Below are positions 42,155-54,899 of a stretch of 64,000 bases of DNA, in pieces; position 1 is the stretch's first letter; each line of letters starts with the position of its first letter. Source of the stretch: Erodium maritimum. Taxonomy: Eukaryota > Streptophyta > Magnoliopsida > Geraniales > Geraniaceae. Location of the stretch: positions 35,446,956 to 35,510,955 of the forward strand of contig OY997594.1 of assembly GCA_963921825.1 (NCBI GenBank). The letters are read 5' to 3'. The translations under genes and the position numbers were made by a program. The notes under the pieces were generated by a model. That model did no database searches. It saw only the letters and a list, made by a program, of their open reading frames with translations, and had not been told where the DNA came from.

Positions 42155-45100
42155 TGTCTCTTCCATGATACAGATTACAATGGTGGTGCCATGTTTATTC
42201 ATTTTGAGGCTCACTAGATTGCAACATTGGAGGAAGTTGTACTAATTTCTAACTACGATTTATTGGTTGAATCCACTTTGTAAATTTGCAGAGTGGAAGG
42301 AATGTGATGTGAATAGCTAAACTTTGTGTTACATAATACAAGTGCAACATTACCATTTGAGGTCTGTAAGACTCATAATCAAGTTATAACAAGGTAAACT
42401 ATGTCATTTCACTAGAACAGGTTTGATAGTGATCAAGGATGTGGGTCATTGACTTGATAGCTTCTTGTTGTAATTTTTGGAGGAGCTTTACTAGTTTAGG
42501 ACCTAATTTATTTCGTCTTTCATTGGGATTCGGTACTATATGTTACTGTTATATATTCGGGGTCTAATTAGGAGATTTTTTGGGTCTAGGGTTTAGGGTT
42601 TACTAATCACTCGTAAATATATATGTACTTTTGCATCGATCTAGCATTTTGTATGAGAAATTTGGAAATCTATGCTTTATAGCATAGCATATTTGTTTAG
42701 TATGCCAGTATTATTTAATATTTGAAAATCTATACTTTTGAAATATTTTAGGACAAAAATATCCCGATTATTATTAGTTTAACCCCCAAAATAAATTGTA
42801 TGTAAGAGTATTTGAACCATGATTGTTCAAAATAAATTGTATATAGTGGCATTATAGAAAAATATGTTATATTATGAAGCATATATTTTCAAAATTTTCT
42901 TTTAAATTCTCAGCAGCTCTTCCTTTGTGTTTGTGAATGTGCCCAACACATTGTCGGGATTGAAATCTAGTTCGAATTGTAGGAAAAGGATGGCTGGGAT
43001 TAACGTGAAGGCTAATAAGTTCACAAGAAGGAACAATTTAAGCTAACTACAAAATAATTATGCTAGCGTTGTTGCGATGAGGACGACCATAAGCATTGAG
43101 ACTTGCAAAATACATAACTATTTACCCGTGTTTCATATTGCATTTAGCTTCTATTTGATCGTTCGAATATTAAATTAAGCCATTGATCCACTACATTTAG
43201 TACAAGGGCACGGAACAGGAAAAATCAACATCTCAGACCTTGGATGCCGCCCCCAGCATGCCATGAAAATTTACATTGCCACACCGATGTGTGGCTAGTA
43301 ACTCGATGGTGGAGCCGTATGATGACTCCAACACGTCAATCAAATTCATTTCGAACCATTGATCTTAAGTTCCTATAAATACCAAACTAGTAAGTCCCGT
43401 CATTTATGTGCATGGTCTGAACCACGAAGGGCGCTGAGATTTGGAGAAGACGCCTTTACACGACGCCATTATTTTTCATTTAACGTGATATTTGCAAGCC
43501 ACAAAAGAAGATAATCAATAAATTCGAACTATATTCAATATATTGTATATTTTTCTCATTTTCGTGTTTGATGAAAATTTTACGGTCATCAGCTAAATCT
43601 CACGGGCTATGACTATGATTGTTGTTTGAATGACATGGTTATATTATATGCTTTAGTTGCTTAATGAACTCTTATGAATTACCGACTTATTGGACGTATA
43701 CAAATTTTCATGTTGTTGAGTATTATTATTCGACGTATTCAAACTTGTGAACACATGTAAATAGCGATGTTGTTTCAACTAGGGTTGGGACAAATGGATA
43801 AACCGACTAAGCTTACATCACCATGACATAGAGAAGACTTCCTACGACATGAAAATCAAAAAGACCACGGTGTGGGAACACCATGCGCCACGGGGTGGCA
43901 AGTGCAACTCATATTTTTTCGATTTTATGCCCCCAATGTGAAAATCACAAACTCCAAGTCATGAGACAAGACCCTGCGGCGTGAAGGTTACTTCCCACTA
44001 CGTGAGATGACGTAAAATATGAAATCTATAAATAAGCACCTAGCCATCCGAATTTGAAGGTCCTAAAAATGTGACATACTAAGTCTTGAGAGAAAGACAT
44101 TTGAAGTGTACAAGAAGAAGAAGAAGAAGGTCATCGTGTTATTGTAGGGAATCCTTTCCCTCCATTAGAATACCATTTATTATCTTTTATTATTAATCTT
44201 ATTTCTTGTATCTCGTGTTGAAACTTCATGGATGTATGACTATATTATATTTATTTCAATTTTTGTTATGTTCATGTACGATGATGAAAGATTGTTAATG
44301 GTTTTTGTAAAGATTTATAGTCTAGATTTTCATTCTATGAACTAAAGGTTCGGCTTTTGTGTTCTAGGACCATAGAGCTCAAGGGTGAACTCAAGAAAGA
44401 TTGTGAGGTCGTTCACATGGTTTGGTTGTGCGGGAAGGACCTACCTAGATGATTTGGTCGGAAAACTTTCTAGATGGATAGGTGGGTTGCTTGGAAGGGA
44501 AATGCCAATGGACGCAAAGTGCGACTCTTGGAGCGAGAATTGGTTAACACTACGGTTAACGACTAATCAACCAAAATCATAGTCGTGACTTTGTCCATGA
44601 AAGAACAAGCACATCGTTGAGAAATTGTTAATGGTTTGCTAGCTCTCTAGAGTAGTCACTGTAGGATGACGAGTTGCAGAAGGGAGGTGATGATCCCGAC
44701 CACCGATGCATAACCTAAAAACCCTGTAGCTCGTTGCATAGGGACTGAATTGTAGTTCTAATTTCAAGATAGGGTTGGAACTCTTTTCCTTTACCACCCG
44801 GTGGAAATTATCAGAGCAGAAACAATCCAAGTATCTACCTCCGATACTTGAGCACTGTGAACTTCCCCATCATATCCCACACTACTCACTATTTGTGCAC
44901 ACCAACCACTATGAGAACTCATTACTTTTAACAAGTGCATAACTGCACTAGGTGGCGACAACCCTAGTCTAGATTTTCTCTAGAGGTAAGTTACAACATA
45001 CCCTATGTTGGATCGATCAATACTTTATCGTTAAATTTAAACCGCTTGAACGACCATGTTCTGACGCACGTAAAAGGGAATGTACACATTTGACACATTT

Positions 45101-45919
45101 ATTTTATTATTCCTTGCAAACGAATGTGTGCACATCCTGATCATCACCCCGATCATCATGTAGTCGCCGCCACCTCCATGTAAATTTGAATTTCAAAAGA
45201 CAAATTCGAATGTGTGCACTTCCCGATCATCATGTAGGCACCGCCACCTCCATGCCACAAACGCTAACCGTCGCATTAAGATGAGACAAAATCTGGAGAA
45301 GAGAGCTAGGGAAAAATCTCTTTTAATATCTAGAGATATTTCTTATTATATTCGATTTTGAAACCTTTTCAATTGATTATTTACATTCACAATGTATTTT
45401 TACACTTTTAGAAGTCGTAGGACTTTAAAGCTATAAAGAGCGTTTTGAATTAAAAAAAAGTCATACATGCAACAAATATTTAAATAACCGTAATTGTTTT
45501 GTACGAACTTTGATGTAAGCCAGTAAAAGATAAACTAATAACTTACGATTTTATAATAAGTGTCTCTGACTAGAATATGTCACGACAAACATCATGCCCC
45601 TTTAAATCCACAACCCTGGTATACATGTATGTCAACAATACTAATTAACGCTTTCAACCATTCTCCCACATAAGATGTAAACAAGTCGAGTTTACAACGA
45701 GTTGTTCGATCTTAGTTTTGTTAAATATATAATTCAACACCGACAACCGACCTTAATCCGGATTCGAGATTAAGACTGAACATGCTTAGTAAACAATTTA
45801 AATCAAACCATGTAAGACTAAACAATTTAAACAAAAAGATTCGAATTGAGAAGCAAAGAGGAAACAAAAAGGACAAGTTTATTTACAATTGATTGATGAT
45901 GGGAGGAAGAGAGTGGAGA
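42155..45919. other. Intergenic region, no gene recognised
   Basis: AT-rich DNA with several isolated promoter-like words (for example CTATAAATA near 43373 and 44025) but no long frame, protein domain or paired transposon ends that I could support. A local duplication lies at 45120-45256, and a GAAGAAGAAG run near 44112. Parts may be LTR remnants. Confidence 0.5.
45120..45256. repeat. Imperfect local tandem duplication
   Basis: CGAATGTGTGCAC(A/T)TCC is followed by GATCATCATGTAG and GCCACCTCCATG. The block occurs twice in succession, with a 12-base indel between copies. Confidence 0.7.
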
Positions 45920-46117
45920 TCAGAACTTGGCGTACTTGTGCCAACAGAGAAGCATGACTACACATCTGCGAGCGACATAGAACCTCGTCCTATGCTCCCT
46001 AGCCACCGTCACCCATCCATAACACCATCTCTGCTGCTTGACCTTCTCTTCTCCTCTAGTACTCGACCCTGTCCCTGACCTTGACCTTGAACACGATGCT
46101 GAAACGCATTGACCCAT
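45920..46117 (-). CDS. RTFL: ROTUNDIFOLIA-like / DEVIL small peptide
   Basis: RTFL/DVL peptides are plant-specific, membrane-associated regulators of cell proliferation and organ shape. The first ATG in frame (46117) gives 65 residues starting MGQCVSAS, then a Ser/Arg/Gly-rich spacer. The conserved C-terminal RTF domain is visible (residues about 43-64, including REHRTRFYVARRC and VVMLLCWHKY). The family ranges from about 40 to 140 residues, so this is a normal length. The ATG is supported by a TATA box 64 bp upstream (46181-46187) and by a GAGGGA-rich leader. MGQCVS fits an N-myristoylation context with a nearby Cys that could be palmitoylated. Its position next to PLD-delta and NRPB1 matches Arabidopsis RTFL6/DVL17 (AT4G35783), so it is probably the orthologue. 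Confidence 0.88.
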   Translation of the reverse strand: MGQCVSASCSRSRSGTGSSTRGEEKVKQQRWCYGWVTVAREHRTRFYVARRCVVMLLCWHKYAKF

Positions 46118-46180
46118 CAATCCACCAACCAACCCTCTAATTTCTAACAACCTCCCTCCCTCCCTCCTCTACTCTCTCCC

Positions 46181-46187
46181 TATATAT
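46181..46187 (-). promoter_or_regulatory. TATA box of the RTFL gene
   Basis: The minus-strand context is GCAATATATAGGGAGAGAG, 64 bp upstream of the ATG, followed by a purine-rich leader. Confidence 0.6.
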
Positions 46188-46439
46188 TGCCTTTTCAGTT
46201 GTTGTGATTATAAAAAACTGAAATACTTGACAGCTTAATTGTGTATATATAAGATAACAAAGAATACTAATTAATCATTATTTATTATTGGAGGGTGAGT
46301 TTGACATGTAAGTAACCCGCCAACAAATATAATTATATATGCATGACAAAATAAGGATAAGCAAAGTGTTTCATTTTAGCCCTAACTAATCCTATATATG
46401 TAATTTGCTTCTATACCTACTTTTTTTTTTTGACAAAAA

Positions 46440-47577
46440 TACTTTTTCTTTCAATCTTATTCGCTCTCGTTGAGACCTTCGCCTAGCTCTAGCCTTAATT
46501 GCGCTATGGAGCTTTTTCCTATTGTCGTCGTTGTCGCCGCTGTCGTGCACCATGCCCAGTCGACACTTCGGGCTGGGTCTGTAGGTCACGCCGCCCTGGT
46601 GTTCCCCCAGTCCCATCCGATCGTTTCCCTCGCAGACCACGTTTGGTGTGGGGGATAAATATTGGTGGGATTGGCTGCCTTCGCCCCCACCCCCTCCCTC
46701 GCCTTGGGCCGATCCTACTCTTCTATGGCCTTGCTGGTCTCACAGCCTTCGCTGTCGCTGTCAGCTGGACGTCCAGGAGGAATGCTACGCTACCCAACGG
46801 TGACTTCTTCTCCAAGGTGTGGGGCGGTCCCGCCTCGCCTAAACCATATCCCGACTACCCGAGCTAATCATGACCTTGCTTTGGTGCCCAGGGAGGACGA
46901 CGGAGATTCTAGGGTTCCGAGATTTCTCCCCTCTCGAAACCATGATAGGGGGATAACTCGGGACATGGAGATATGGTCGGCGTACTCCATGATCATGACG
47001 ACGCGGGGTTGGTCCTAGAGCTTGGTTCGGGACACGTATGGGTGGAGGAGGAGGACGACAGAGGCGGTTGCCACGTTTTCTCGGTGAGGCTGGGCGTGGA
47101 GGCGAGCTAGGGTTTGGATACCTTACGGTGGGGATGCTCTTGAGTCGGCCAGTGGGGCCGCTGACTCTCCGTCTATGGTCTTGGGGAGAGACGCGATGAC
47201 CAATGCGGAGGGGGAGGCTGCACGAAAGCTGGTTAAGTCGTCGCCCTCGCCCCGGTATCCTCAATGCCACCTTCCTGCATATCAGAGGGGTCTGCTGCGG
47301 TGTACTCCGGGGAGAGGGCCTCGTCCCCGTGTGTGCCAACGGAAGTCCAAACCACCCCTCTGGTTTCGATGGAGCAGAACTCAACCGAGGATCGTGAAGT
47401 CGGTGCTGCACTGCAAAGACTCGTGGAGGGAGCTTCCCATAGTACATTGACAATGGACCCGATACCTAAGGCAAGATTGTCTCTAGGAAGGGGAACCAAC
47501 ATGACAATGGAACCGATACCTAACTCGGGCCCCCAGTTTCCTACCAGAGACATCAGCCAGCCGCCCGCGACAGGCCT
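46440..47577 (+). other. GC-rich retroelement-like remnant, left part
   Basis: A GC-rich block with overlapping short frames in all phases (for example 46839-47453 on the minus strand and 47264-47599 on the plus strand). None matches a protein I know. The plus-strand frame ending at the solo LTR resumes after the LTR at 50949, so the two parts were once continuous. The right part ends in a run of A near 51520-51530. Together this suggests an old non-LTR element, but no reverse transcriptase is visible. Confidence 0.35.
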
Positions 47578-48179
47578 TGTCACGCCCCAATTTCAATAAA
47601 ACGAACTCGGGACGCGAACATTTAAAATAAGAAAACACCTTGAAACCTTTTCCATTTAAACACTTTAAAATACATCATTTGTTCAACAAAAATAATAATT
47701 ACAACTTAAAACACGTCCCAACAAGTGGACTAAAAACGAGGTATCCGTCGCTAGACTCAAAACACCCAGAAACCCGCTTCAAGCTCTTCAAGCTTCAGAA
47801 GCTCACCTAGTCCAGACTACGAACGGTACCTGTAGGAAAAGCAGCTAGGGGTGAGCGTTCGCTCACCACCGCGAATAACAGACTGACTACGGCATAATTA
47901 GTCGACAAAGCCAGTAACACTAAAACCAAACCCAACACTGGGACTATAGTCCCCAACTCAAGTACCCAACTGACCCACAACCCGTTACCTTCCTCAACAG
48001 ACTCAACACTCGATAACACAATGTAGACCCGACACAACTATCGACGACCTCCTCCAAGGACACGACAGAAAGACTACACAACGCCAAACAAGATCACAAA
48101 GGATCGCACACCAAACAAGATCACAAAGGATCGCATACCAGCTGCTCAGTAACCTCTCCCACTCACACGAACACGGATC

Positions 48180-48400
48180 ATGCTAGCCAAAGAATGCTTA
48201 CAACCTGTGATACTCAAACTCGGACCAGGCCAGCCAAAGAATGCTTGCAACCTGTGTTACTCTAACTCGGACCAGGCCAGCCAAAGAATGCTTGCAACCT
48301 GTGTTACTCAAACTCGTGTCAGGCCAGCCAAAGAATGCTTGCAACCCGTTGATACTCAAACTTGGTCAGGCCAGCCAAAGAATGCTTGCAACCTACCGGG
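48180..48400 (+). repeat. ~47-bp minisatellite in solo LTR 1
   Basis: About five units contain AGCCAAAGAATGCTTGCAAC, CTGTG(A/T)TACTC and AACTCG. A few scattered single copies of the unit follow near 48610-48700. Confidence 0.9.
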
Positions 48401-48713
48401 ATCCGCAATCACAATCACACGCAAATTCATCAACCAGTAACAACACAAGTTCAACACTCACAGGCACTCATGGCCACCAAGACACCAACAGTAAAACTCG
48501 AACTCAACAGCCCCACAGGCACTCACGGCCTCCCAAGACACACCGATAGTAAGACACGGACTCAACAATCCCACAGGCACTCACGGCCTCCCAAGACACC
48601 AACCATAAGGAACGCTTGCAACTTACCGAGACTCTAACTCGTAAGCCAGCTAAAGGAAGCTTGCAACCGCCCCGAGACTCTAACTCGGTCAGGCCAGCCA
48701 AAGACACCAACCT

Positions 48714-49060
48714 TAGTACACGGGCCCTCAAGGCCACCCAAAACACCAACAATTGACTACGGGCTCTCATGGCCACCCAAGACACCAATTCAAATACACG
48801 GGCTCTCAAGGCCACCCAAACTCAATCAATAAATAATACGGGCTCTCAAGGCCACCCAAACTCAATCAATAAATAATACGGGCTCTCAAGGCCACCCAAA
48901 ACTCGATAATAAAATACGGGCTCTCAAGGCCACCCAAACTCAATCAATAAATAATACGGGCTCTCAAGGCCACCCAACCTCAATCAATAAATAATACGGG
49001 CTCTCAAGGCCACCCAAACTCAATAATAAAATACGGGCTCTCATGGCCACCCAGGACACC
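48714..49060 (+). repeat. ~40-bp minisatellite in solo LTR 1
   Basis: About nine units of ACGGGCTCTCAAGGCCACCC plus AAACTCAATCAATAAATAAT, the middle ones nearly identical, so the expansion is recent. Confidence 0.9.
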
Positions 49061-50953
49061 AAATAAGCAATCAACCTCCGGCTTAACCAAGCCGCCAACA
49101 GTCCTAACATCAACAGTTTCACAATCAACCTCCGGGCATGGTCATATGCCTCCAGTACTCCTAATATCGATAAGTTCACAAACAACCTCCGGGCATGGTC
49201 ATATGCCTCCAGTAAAACAATTAACGCTAAGTTCTCTGCTCCTACGACACTACTAAGTGTCACATGCTTTTCTCAATAATTACTAAGTTCCCGTAACATG
49301 CTTTTCTGATAAACGCTACAACCCCGTATCATGCTTTTCTAGTATTTAAATTAAACCTACTCAACTCACGACACCCCGGTGTCACATGCAAATCTACTGT
49401 TAACTTTCCCTAGTCAGGGCCGAGATCCGGCTACTTTTCCCTACCTCGTGCGTGTTCTCCCAAAAGCCAAACCACGAGCTCCGGTGATGATCTCAGTCAC
49501 TCACCCAGCTTTCCCTTGCCTCGGTCCGTGGCACGATCTAAAGGGACACAATTTAAAGTCACTAAACAACTCGCAGGAATAAACCGAAAACCAATAAACT
49601 CGATGCCCAAACTTAACCCCGACAATGTCGATCACTCCCAAACTTCCCAATTACTCGACATTGTTGATAAAGGACCCGTAAAGGCCCGATTCGCCCGACA
49701 TGGCGAATCTGCCCGGGTTTTGTTAATTGCCTTCCGGGGCTCCAAAAGCCCCCGTTTTCGTTTCTACGGCCTTAGAATATTTCAAGGAACCCAACGCACT
49801 TGACGGAATTGAATTCCGACTTCTAAGTCAATTAATTAACGTTTAAAGTTTCCAAAACCCGTTAATTACAACTTCTCCAATTTAATTCCAAATTTCGATT
49901 CGATTAAGGATAAATGGTCCGGGGAACGTTTTAAACCACCCGAACGATAAAACCCGAGCACCCAAGCATGTGGGCCCCACCCACACTACTTGGCCGAGAC
50001 CCTAGGGTTTAAGGGGAGGCTCGGCCACCATGTGGTGGCTGCTGCCAGCTCCGGCCAGCCACCTCATGGCCGGCCGGCCACCACCCACGGTGGCCGGAGC
50101 TCCTCCCGAGCCTCCGGTCACCGGAAAACGTGAAATTAAACCCCCAAACACCTCTAAAACGTCTCCAACACCTCCCCACACTCTACACAACCCTAAGCCT
50201 TAGTTTATACTCAAACCCTAGCTTCCAAGAAAATAACCAAAACGAGAATCGGTTCGGGTATTACCGTAGAGGAGAACGAGGGGAACGGGATTGCTCTTTG
50301 CTTTGACTCGATCCAAGGGCTCGATCACAAACCATAGCTCAACCTCCCTTCTTCTCTCTTCTTCTCCTTCTCCTTCTCTCTCTAAAACCTCTCTTCTTCT
50401 TTCTAATTTAATAAACTAACAACAAAACTAACTTTTCCTCCTTTAAAACCTTATACTCGGCCACACCTTACAACCACACACTTTCCCCCCAAAACTAACA
50501 CCACCATATACTTGACAAGTGTCAAGGTGGGTCCCACACCTTTTGGAAAATATCTAGTTGATATTTTCCAATCAGTTTTGCGAAAAACGGACGTTTCGGG
50601 CCCCGAACGGGCACTTTTCCCAAGAAATTACGAAACTTGACGGGCTACAAGGAAACGGCTCAACTAAGACCGCTGCGACGACGGCTAAGCTTTTCGGATC
50701 CAAAACGGTCCTCGAATGGACCAAAACGTCGCTCGGTTGACTTTTCCAGCGAAAAGTCAACATTTCCCAAATTGATCAGAAAGTTGCCCTGAGTCCCCCG
50801 GAACTCACTTTGGTCAATAACAGGGTCAACTTAAGTCCGGTATGACACTCGGGGTCATTTTAGGTTTACTTAACTGTCAGTCTTAAAATTTTTAAATTTT
50901 CCTATTTTTCGCAGGTTTGACTGGCGTTGACCGGGAGTGGTTATTACAGGCCT

Positions 50954-51530
50954 CCCTGGGCGGTCCGCCCCAATCCCGGTATCTTTTGTACACGGGAACA
51001 TCCAGCAAGGGGTGGGTGGAGATCAGCTCTCTGCTGATTCGATTGCTGACCACCTGACCCATGACCGTGGTGGGTTTGGAGGACGCCCACACCATGGGGT
51101 GCGGGAAGCTAGAATTCCATCATCCGTCATCCTGGGGAGCACAACCGCTGAAGCGCTGAAGAGGTCGACGCTAGCTCGTAGTTGAGGAGCCAAGCTACAA
51201 GCGGGGAAGAGGCCCCGTCAAGAGGGTTGATAGACCTTCAATTCACCGGGGACTGGCCCTAGGAGGGGTCCCCAAACGATGCTTTTCCTCCAACCATCAC
51301 CACTGTTGAGCTTCTAGAGTTCCGGTACCCCGTTCCCCCCCTTCGTATTCTGAATTTGCCTGTGTGGCATCCAAATACCGTCTGTGACAGTTATGATATT
51401 AAAAGGCTCAGTGAACCATTGTTCATTTATACTGACCTTCCGTGGTCGAGGAGCATGTTCCTCGACACACAACGATGTAATCAATATTAAAGGATTTAAA
51501 ATATTGCACCTTTCGCTAAAAAAAAAAACA
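50954..51530 (+). other. GC-rich retroelement-like remnant, right part with A-run
   Basis: Continuation of 46440-47577 after the solo LTR. A short plus-strand frame runs to 51185, then noncoding sequence with a GTGGTCGAGGAGCATG/CTCGACAC inverted motif, and it ends in TTTCGCT followed by an A11 run (51520-51530). The A-run is compatible with the 3' end of a non-LTR element. A matching target duplication was not found. Confidence 0.35.
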
Positions 51531-52292
51531 TTATGTATTTCTAAAAAATTCAATAACTATATGATAAACTTTTATTAAAGTAGAGATATACAGTCAAGGG
51601 ATCAAGTGAACAAAGCTTAGAGATATTGAAATACTTTAAACTTGGATTTAGAAAATAATAATATTTTGTTTTTATTTTAATGAAAGCTTTCTTCTCTTCT
51701 CCATAAGTAAGGGCAACCACTTCCTTGGCAGCATCAAATTAGCAATCATCGTCAGGTGGTGGGAGTGGGGTCTACCGCTGCTTGATCTTGACCGTTCATT
51801 CGGTTACGTATATGGTTTCGATTGGTTCACGCGTATTGAACCGTTACGGAAACGCAGTAGCCAGTTCCTTTCCTTGTTTTCTTTCTTTTTTGGTGGTTGC
51901 ATTTTCCTTAATTAATTTCCATAACATTAATTTGGAAAATAATTATTGTCGTACATGAATTGGCTGGAATGATTTAAGTATGCGTTGGAAGACACTAATA
52001 CTCACGAATAATGACAATAATGGAGGAAATTAAAATCATGGTATGATTTAAGAAATTAATCAATATTCCGCATAGAATAACTTAATTTGGAGACAAAAAG
52101 GGGAATGTTTTAGAAATAAAGAATCACTTTCATTTGTTTGTAAGAAATCGACCTAGATTGTCTTGCAACCAACTCAGTAGAGCCTAGAGGAAGAGTAACC
52201 TTATTATAGTGTAGAAACATCAATCTTTTTCTCTCTTTCTAAGTCTTAATGAACCATACTGTACATGAGTTGATTAACAGAGGTGGTAGATG
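51531..52292. other. Unassigned AT-rich interval
   Basis: No coding frame, repeat or transposon end was seen. Confidence 0.5.
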
Positions 52293-52295
52293 TTA

Positions 52296-52662
52296 GAGCA
52301 TATACAATATAAGAGCTTGAGTTAGGGGTTTGGATGCTGACTACATAAAAGAGTGGGACTCAAGAGTCAAAATAAATTGTGTTTTACAATGGGAGTCCCA
52401 TATAGGATCTCGTATTGTGAGTGCACCAATCATAATTAGTTAAATCTGAATTTTTGTATTTTTTTAAAAAAGAGGACACATGTCGAGCAATGGGTCCCGG
52501 GTCCCGGATTAGCGGGACGCGAGCCACGGCCCGACTCAGGTTTTTTGTGGGACGCGGGACACGAAAAAGCCATCCCACAACGGGACGGCTCGCGTCCTGC
52601 GTCCTGCAAAAACCCGAGCCGGGACGCACGCAGCAACCCGGGCCGTCCCATTGTTCATGCTC
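52296..52662. mobile_element. Harbinger MITE (367 bp)
   Basis: The left end GAGCATATACAATA and the right end (minus strand GAGCATGAACAATGG) match the termini of the two Harbingers at 12.4-16.8 kb, and TTA flanks both sides (52293-52295 and 52663-52665). There is no coding capacity. The right half is GC-rich and self-complementary (GGGACGCGAG / CTCGCGTCC). It could be moved by the intact transposase in this window. Confidence 0.85.
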
Positions 52663-52665
52663 TTA

Positions 52666-53134
52666 GAGAGTAGTGGATATAGAACCAAAAGAAAATAAGG
52701 GTTTTCTCTCTCCATAGTCAAAACCCTATCTTTGTTCAAGCCGCCGCCTCCCTTTCTTCTCTTTATCGTTGGTGACGATCGTGGGCTCTGGCCTGGGGCG
52801 TTGCCGACGATGGTCTCCTCCCCCTCTTCCTTTTTTTGCTATCCTCTCCTCCTTCTCTTTTCCCCTACCCCTTTGTTTTGCTTCAGAGCTTCGATCTGAT
52901 TCCTTTGCTTCAATCTGGTTCCTTGGCTCGTCAGAACAGTTTAACACTTGGGTCTGGTTCGCAGGTGTGAGTTCTCGCCAAAGCTTTGAACGTCTGAGCT
53001 GTGGAGGTCACGAGTTGTTGTGATGGTTGGCTCGACCAGCGTTGTGGTTGTGGAAGTGGTCTGCTCGGCCGACGGTTGTTTGCTGGTAATCACCGGTGGC
53101 GTATCTTTCTCGTGTCCTCAACGCTGGTTTGTGG
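52666..53134 (+). other. Retroelement-like remnant interrupted by solo LTR 2
   Basis: A pyrimidine-rich start followed by GC-richer sequence with short frames (for example 52769-53023), continuing after the solo LTR at 56339-56524, where the copia LTR begins. No protein is recognised. Confidence 0.3.
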
Positions 53135-54899
53135 TGTAATAACCACTCCCGGTCAACGCCAGTTAAACCTGCGAAAAACGGGAAAATTTAAATTTTTTGG
53201 TCAGACACTTAAATGAACCTAAATTTGACCCCGAGGGTCATACCGGACCTAAGTTGACCCCGATATCGACCAAAGTGAGTTCCGGGGGACTCAGGGTAAC
53301 TTTCTGACCAATTTGGGAAATGTTGACTTTTCGCTGGAAAAGTCAACCGAGCGACGTTTTGGTCCATTCGAGGACCATTTTGGATCCAAAGAGCTTAGCC
53401 GTCATCGCAGCGGTCTTAGTTGAGCCGTTTCCTTGTAGTCAATCAAGTTTCGTAATTTCTTGGAAAAAGTACCCGTTCGGGGCCCGAAACGTCCGAATTT
53501 CGCGAATCTGATTGGAAAATATTTAGAAGATATTTTCCCAAAAAGGTGTGGGACCCACTTGACACTTGTCAAATATGTGGTGGTGTTAGGTTTATTGAAC
53601 AAAATAAAAGATGAGACATGTGATGGGTAGTTTGTAATTAAGTATTGGTTTTGATTTTTAAAACAAAATAAAAGGAAAGGGTGGTTGTTGTACACGTTCA
53701 TTTCAAAAAAAAGAGAAGACTTGGAGAGAGAAAGTGGTGTTAGAAAGAAGAGAGAAGGAAGAGAGAAAAAGAGAAGAGGTTGGGGGAATTTGTGATGTTT
53801 CTCGTCGATCAAACCGGTGGATCGTCTCAACGATAAAAGAATCGAGCTCACATCGACATTCCCTACGGTGAGAACCTAACTGATTTTCATTTTGGAACGT
53901 TTGAATGTTATGGTTTGAGTTTAAACGGTTTGATTAAGGTTGGGTTTTGTTTAAGATTGGTTTAAAGATGAATGGTTGAGGTTTGGGGTTCGTTAGGAAC
54001 GTTTTGGGGCAAAAAGGGAATTTTTCCATTGTGGCCGTGTGGGGCCCAGATGCCCGGGTATCGGGTTTTCGTGTTCGGGTGGTTTAGGACGTTCTCCAAG
54101 TCGTTAATCCACACCCGGATCGAAATTTGGAATTAAATTGTGAAAGTTGGAATTTCGGGTTTAGAAACTTTAAACGCGAATTAAATCGCTCGGAAGTCGG
54201 AAATTGATTCCTTCGATTGCGTTGGAACCCTTGAATTATTCTAAGACCGTAGAAACGAAAACGGGAATTTTCGGAGCTTCGGAAGGGCGTTTCCAAAACC
54301 CGGGCAGATTCGCCATGTCGGGCGAATCGGGCTTTTCCGAGCCCTTTATCGACAATGTCGAGTAATTGGGAAGTTTGGGAGTGATCGACATTGTCGGGGT
54401 TGAGTTTGGGCGTTTAATTCTTTAAATTCGGGTTTCGCATGCTTACTTAAAAAGTGTGTAAATTGTAATAATTGTAGACCGCGTCGCCTATCGTGGAAAG
54501 AGGAGGCTAAGCGGGAAATTTGGAGCATTGTCGGAGAGCGAGCATCGGTTGTGACACGCTTCAAGAGGTAGGGAAAAGTAGCCGGATCTCGGCCCTGACT
54601 AGGGAAAGTTAACAGTAGAATTGCATGTGACACCGGGGTGTCGTGGGTTAAGTAGGTTATCGAATATTAGAAAGACATGATACGGGAAAGTAGCAAATAT
54701 TAAAAATGCATGTGACACTTAGTAGTGTCGTAGGAGCAAAGAACTTAGCGTTAGTAGAATTACTGGAGGCATATGACCATGCCCGGAGGTTGATTGCGAA
54801 CTTATTGAGATTAGGAGTACTGGAGGCATATGACCATGCCCGGAGGTTGATTGTGAAACTGTTGATATTAGGACTGTTGGAGGCATTGGTTATGCCGGA

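Larger units (their letters stand above)
47578..50948 (+). mobile_element. Solo LTR 1 (3371 bp)
   Basis: It starts TGTCACGCCCC and ends GGTTATTACA, with GGCCT on both sides (47573-47577 and 50949-50953), a perfect 5-bp duplication. Because there is one LTR with its own duplication and no internal region, it arose by LTR-LTR recombination. It carries two blocks of minisatellite and a CT-rich stretch (50340-50400). No coding sequence is expected or seen. The family is shared with 53135-56333 and 62846-64000. I cannot assign it to gypsy or copia without an internal region. Confidence 0.9.

Noticed and set aside
46839-47453. A 204-codon minus-strand gene
   Set aside because: Arg/Pro-rich translation of a GC-rich retroelement-like remnant, with no domain and competing frames on the other strand.
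48180-49060. CRISPR-like array of direct repeats
   Set aside because: The units are contiguous minisatellites in a plant LTR without unique spacers.
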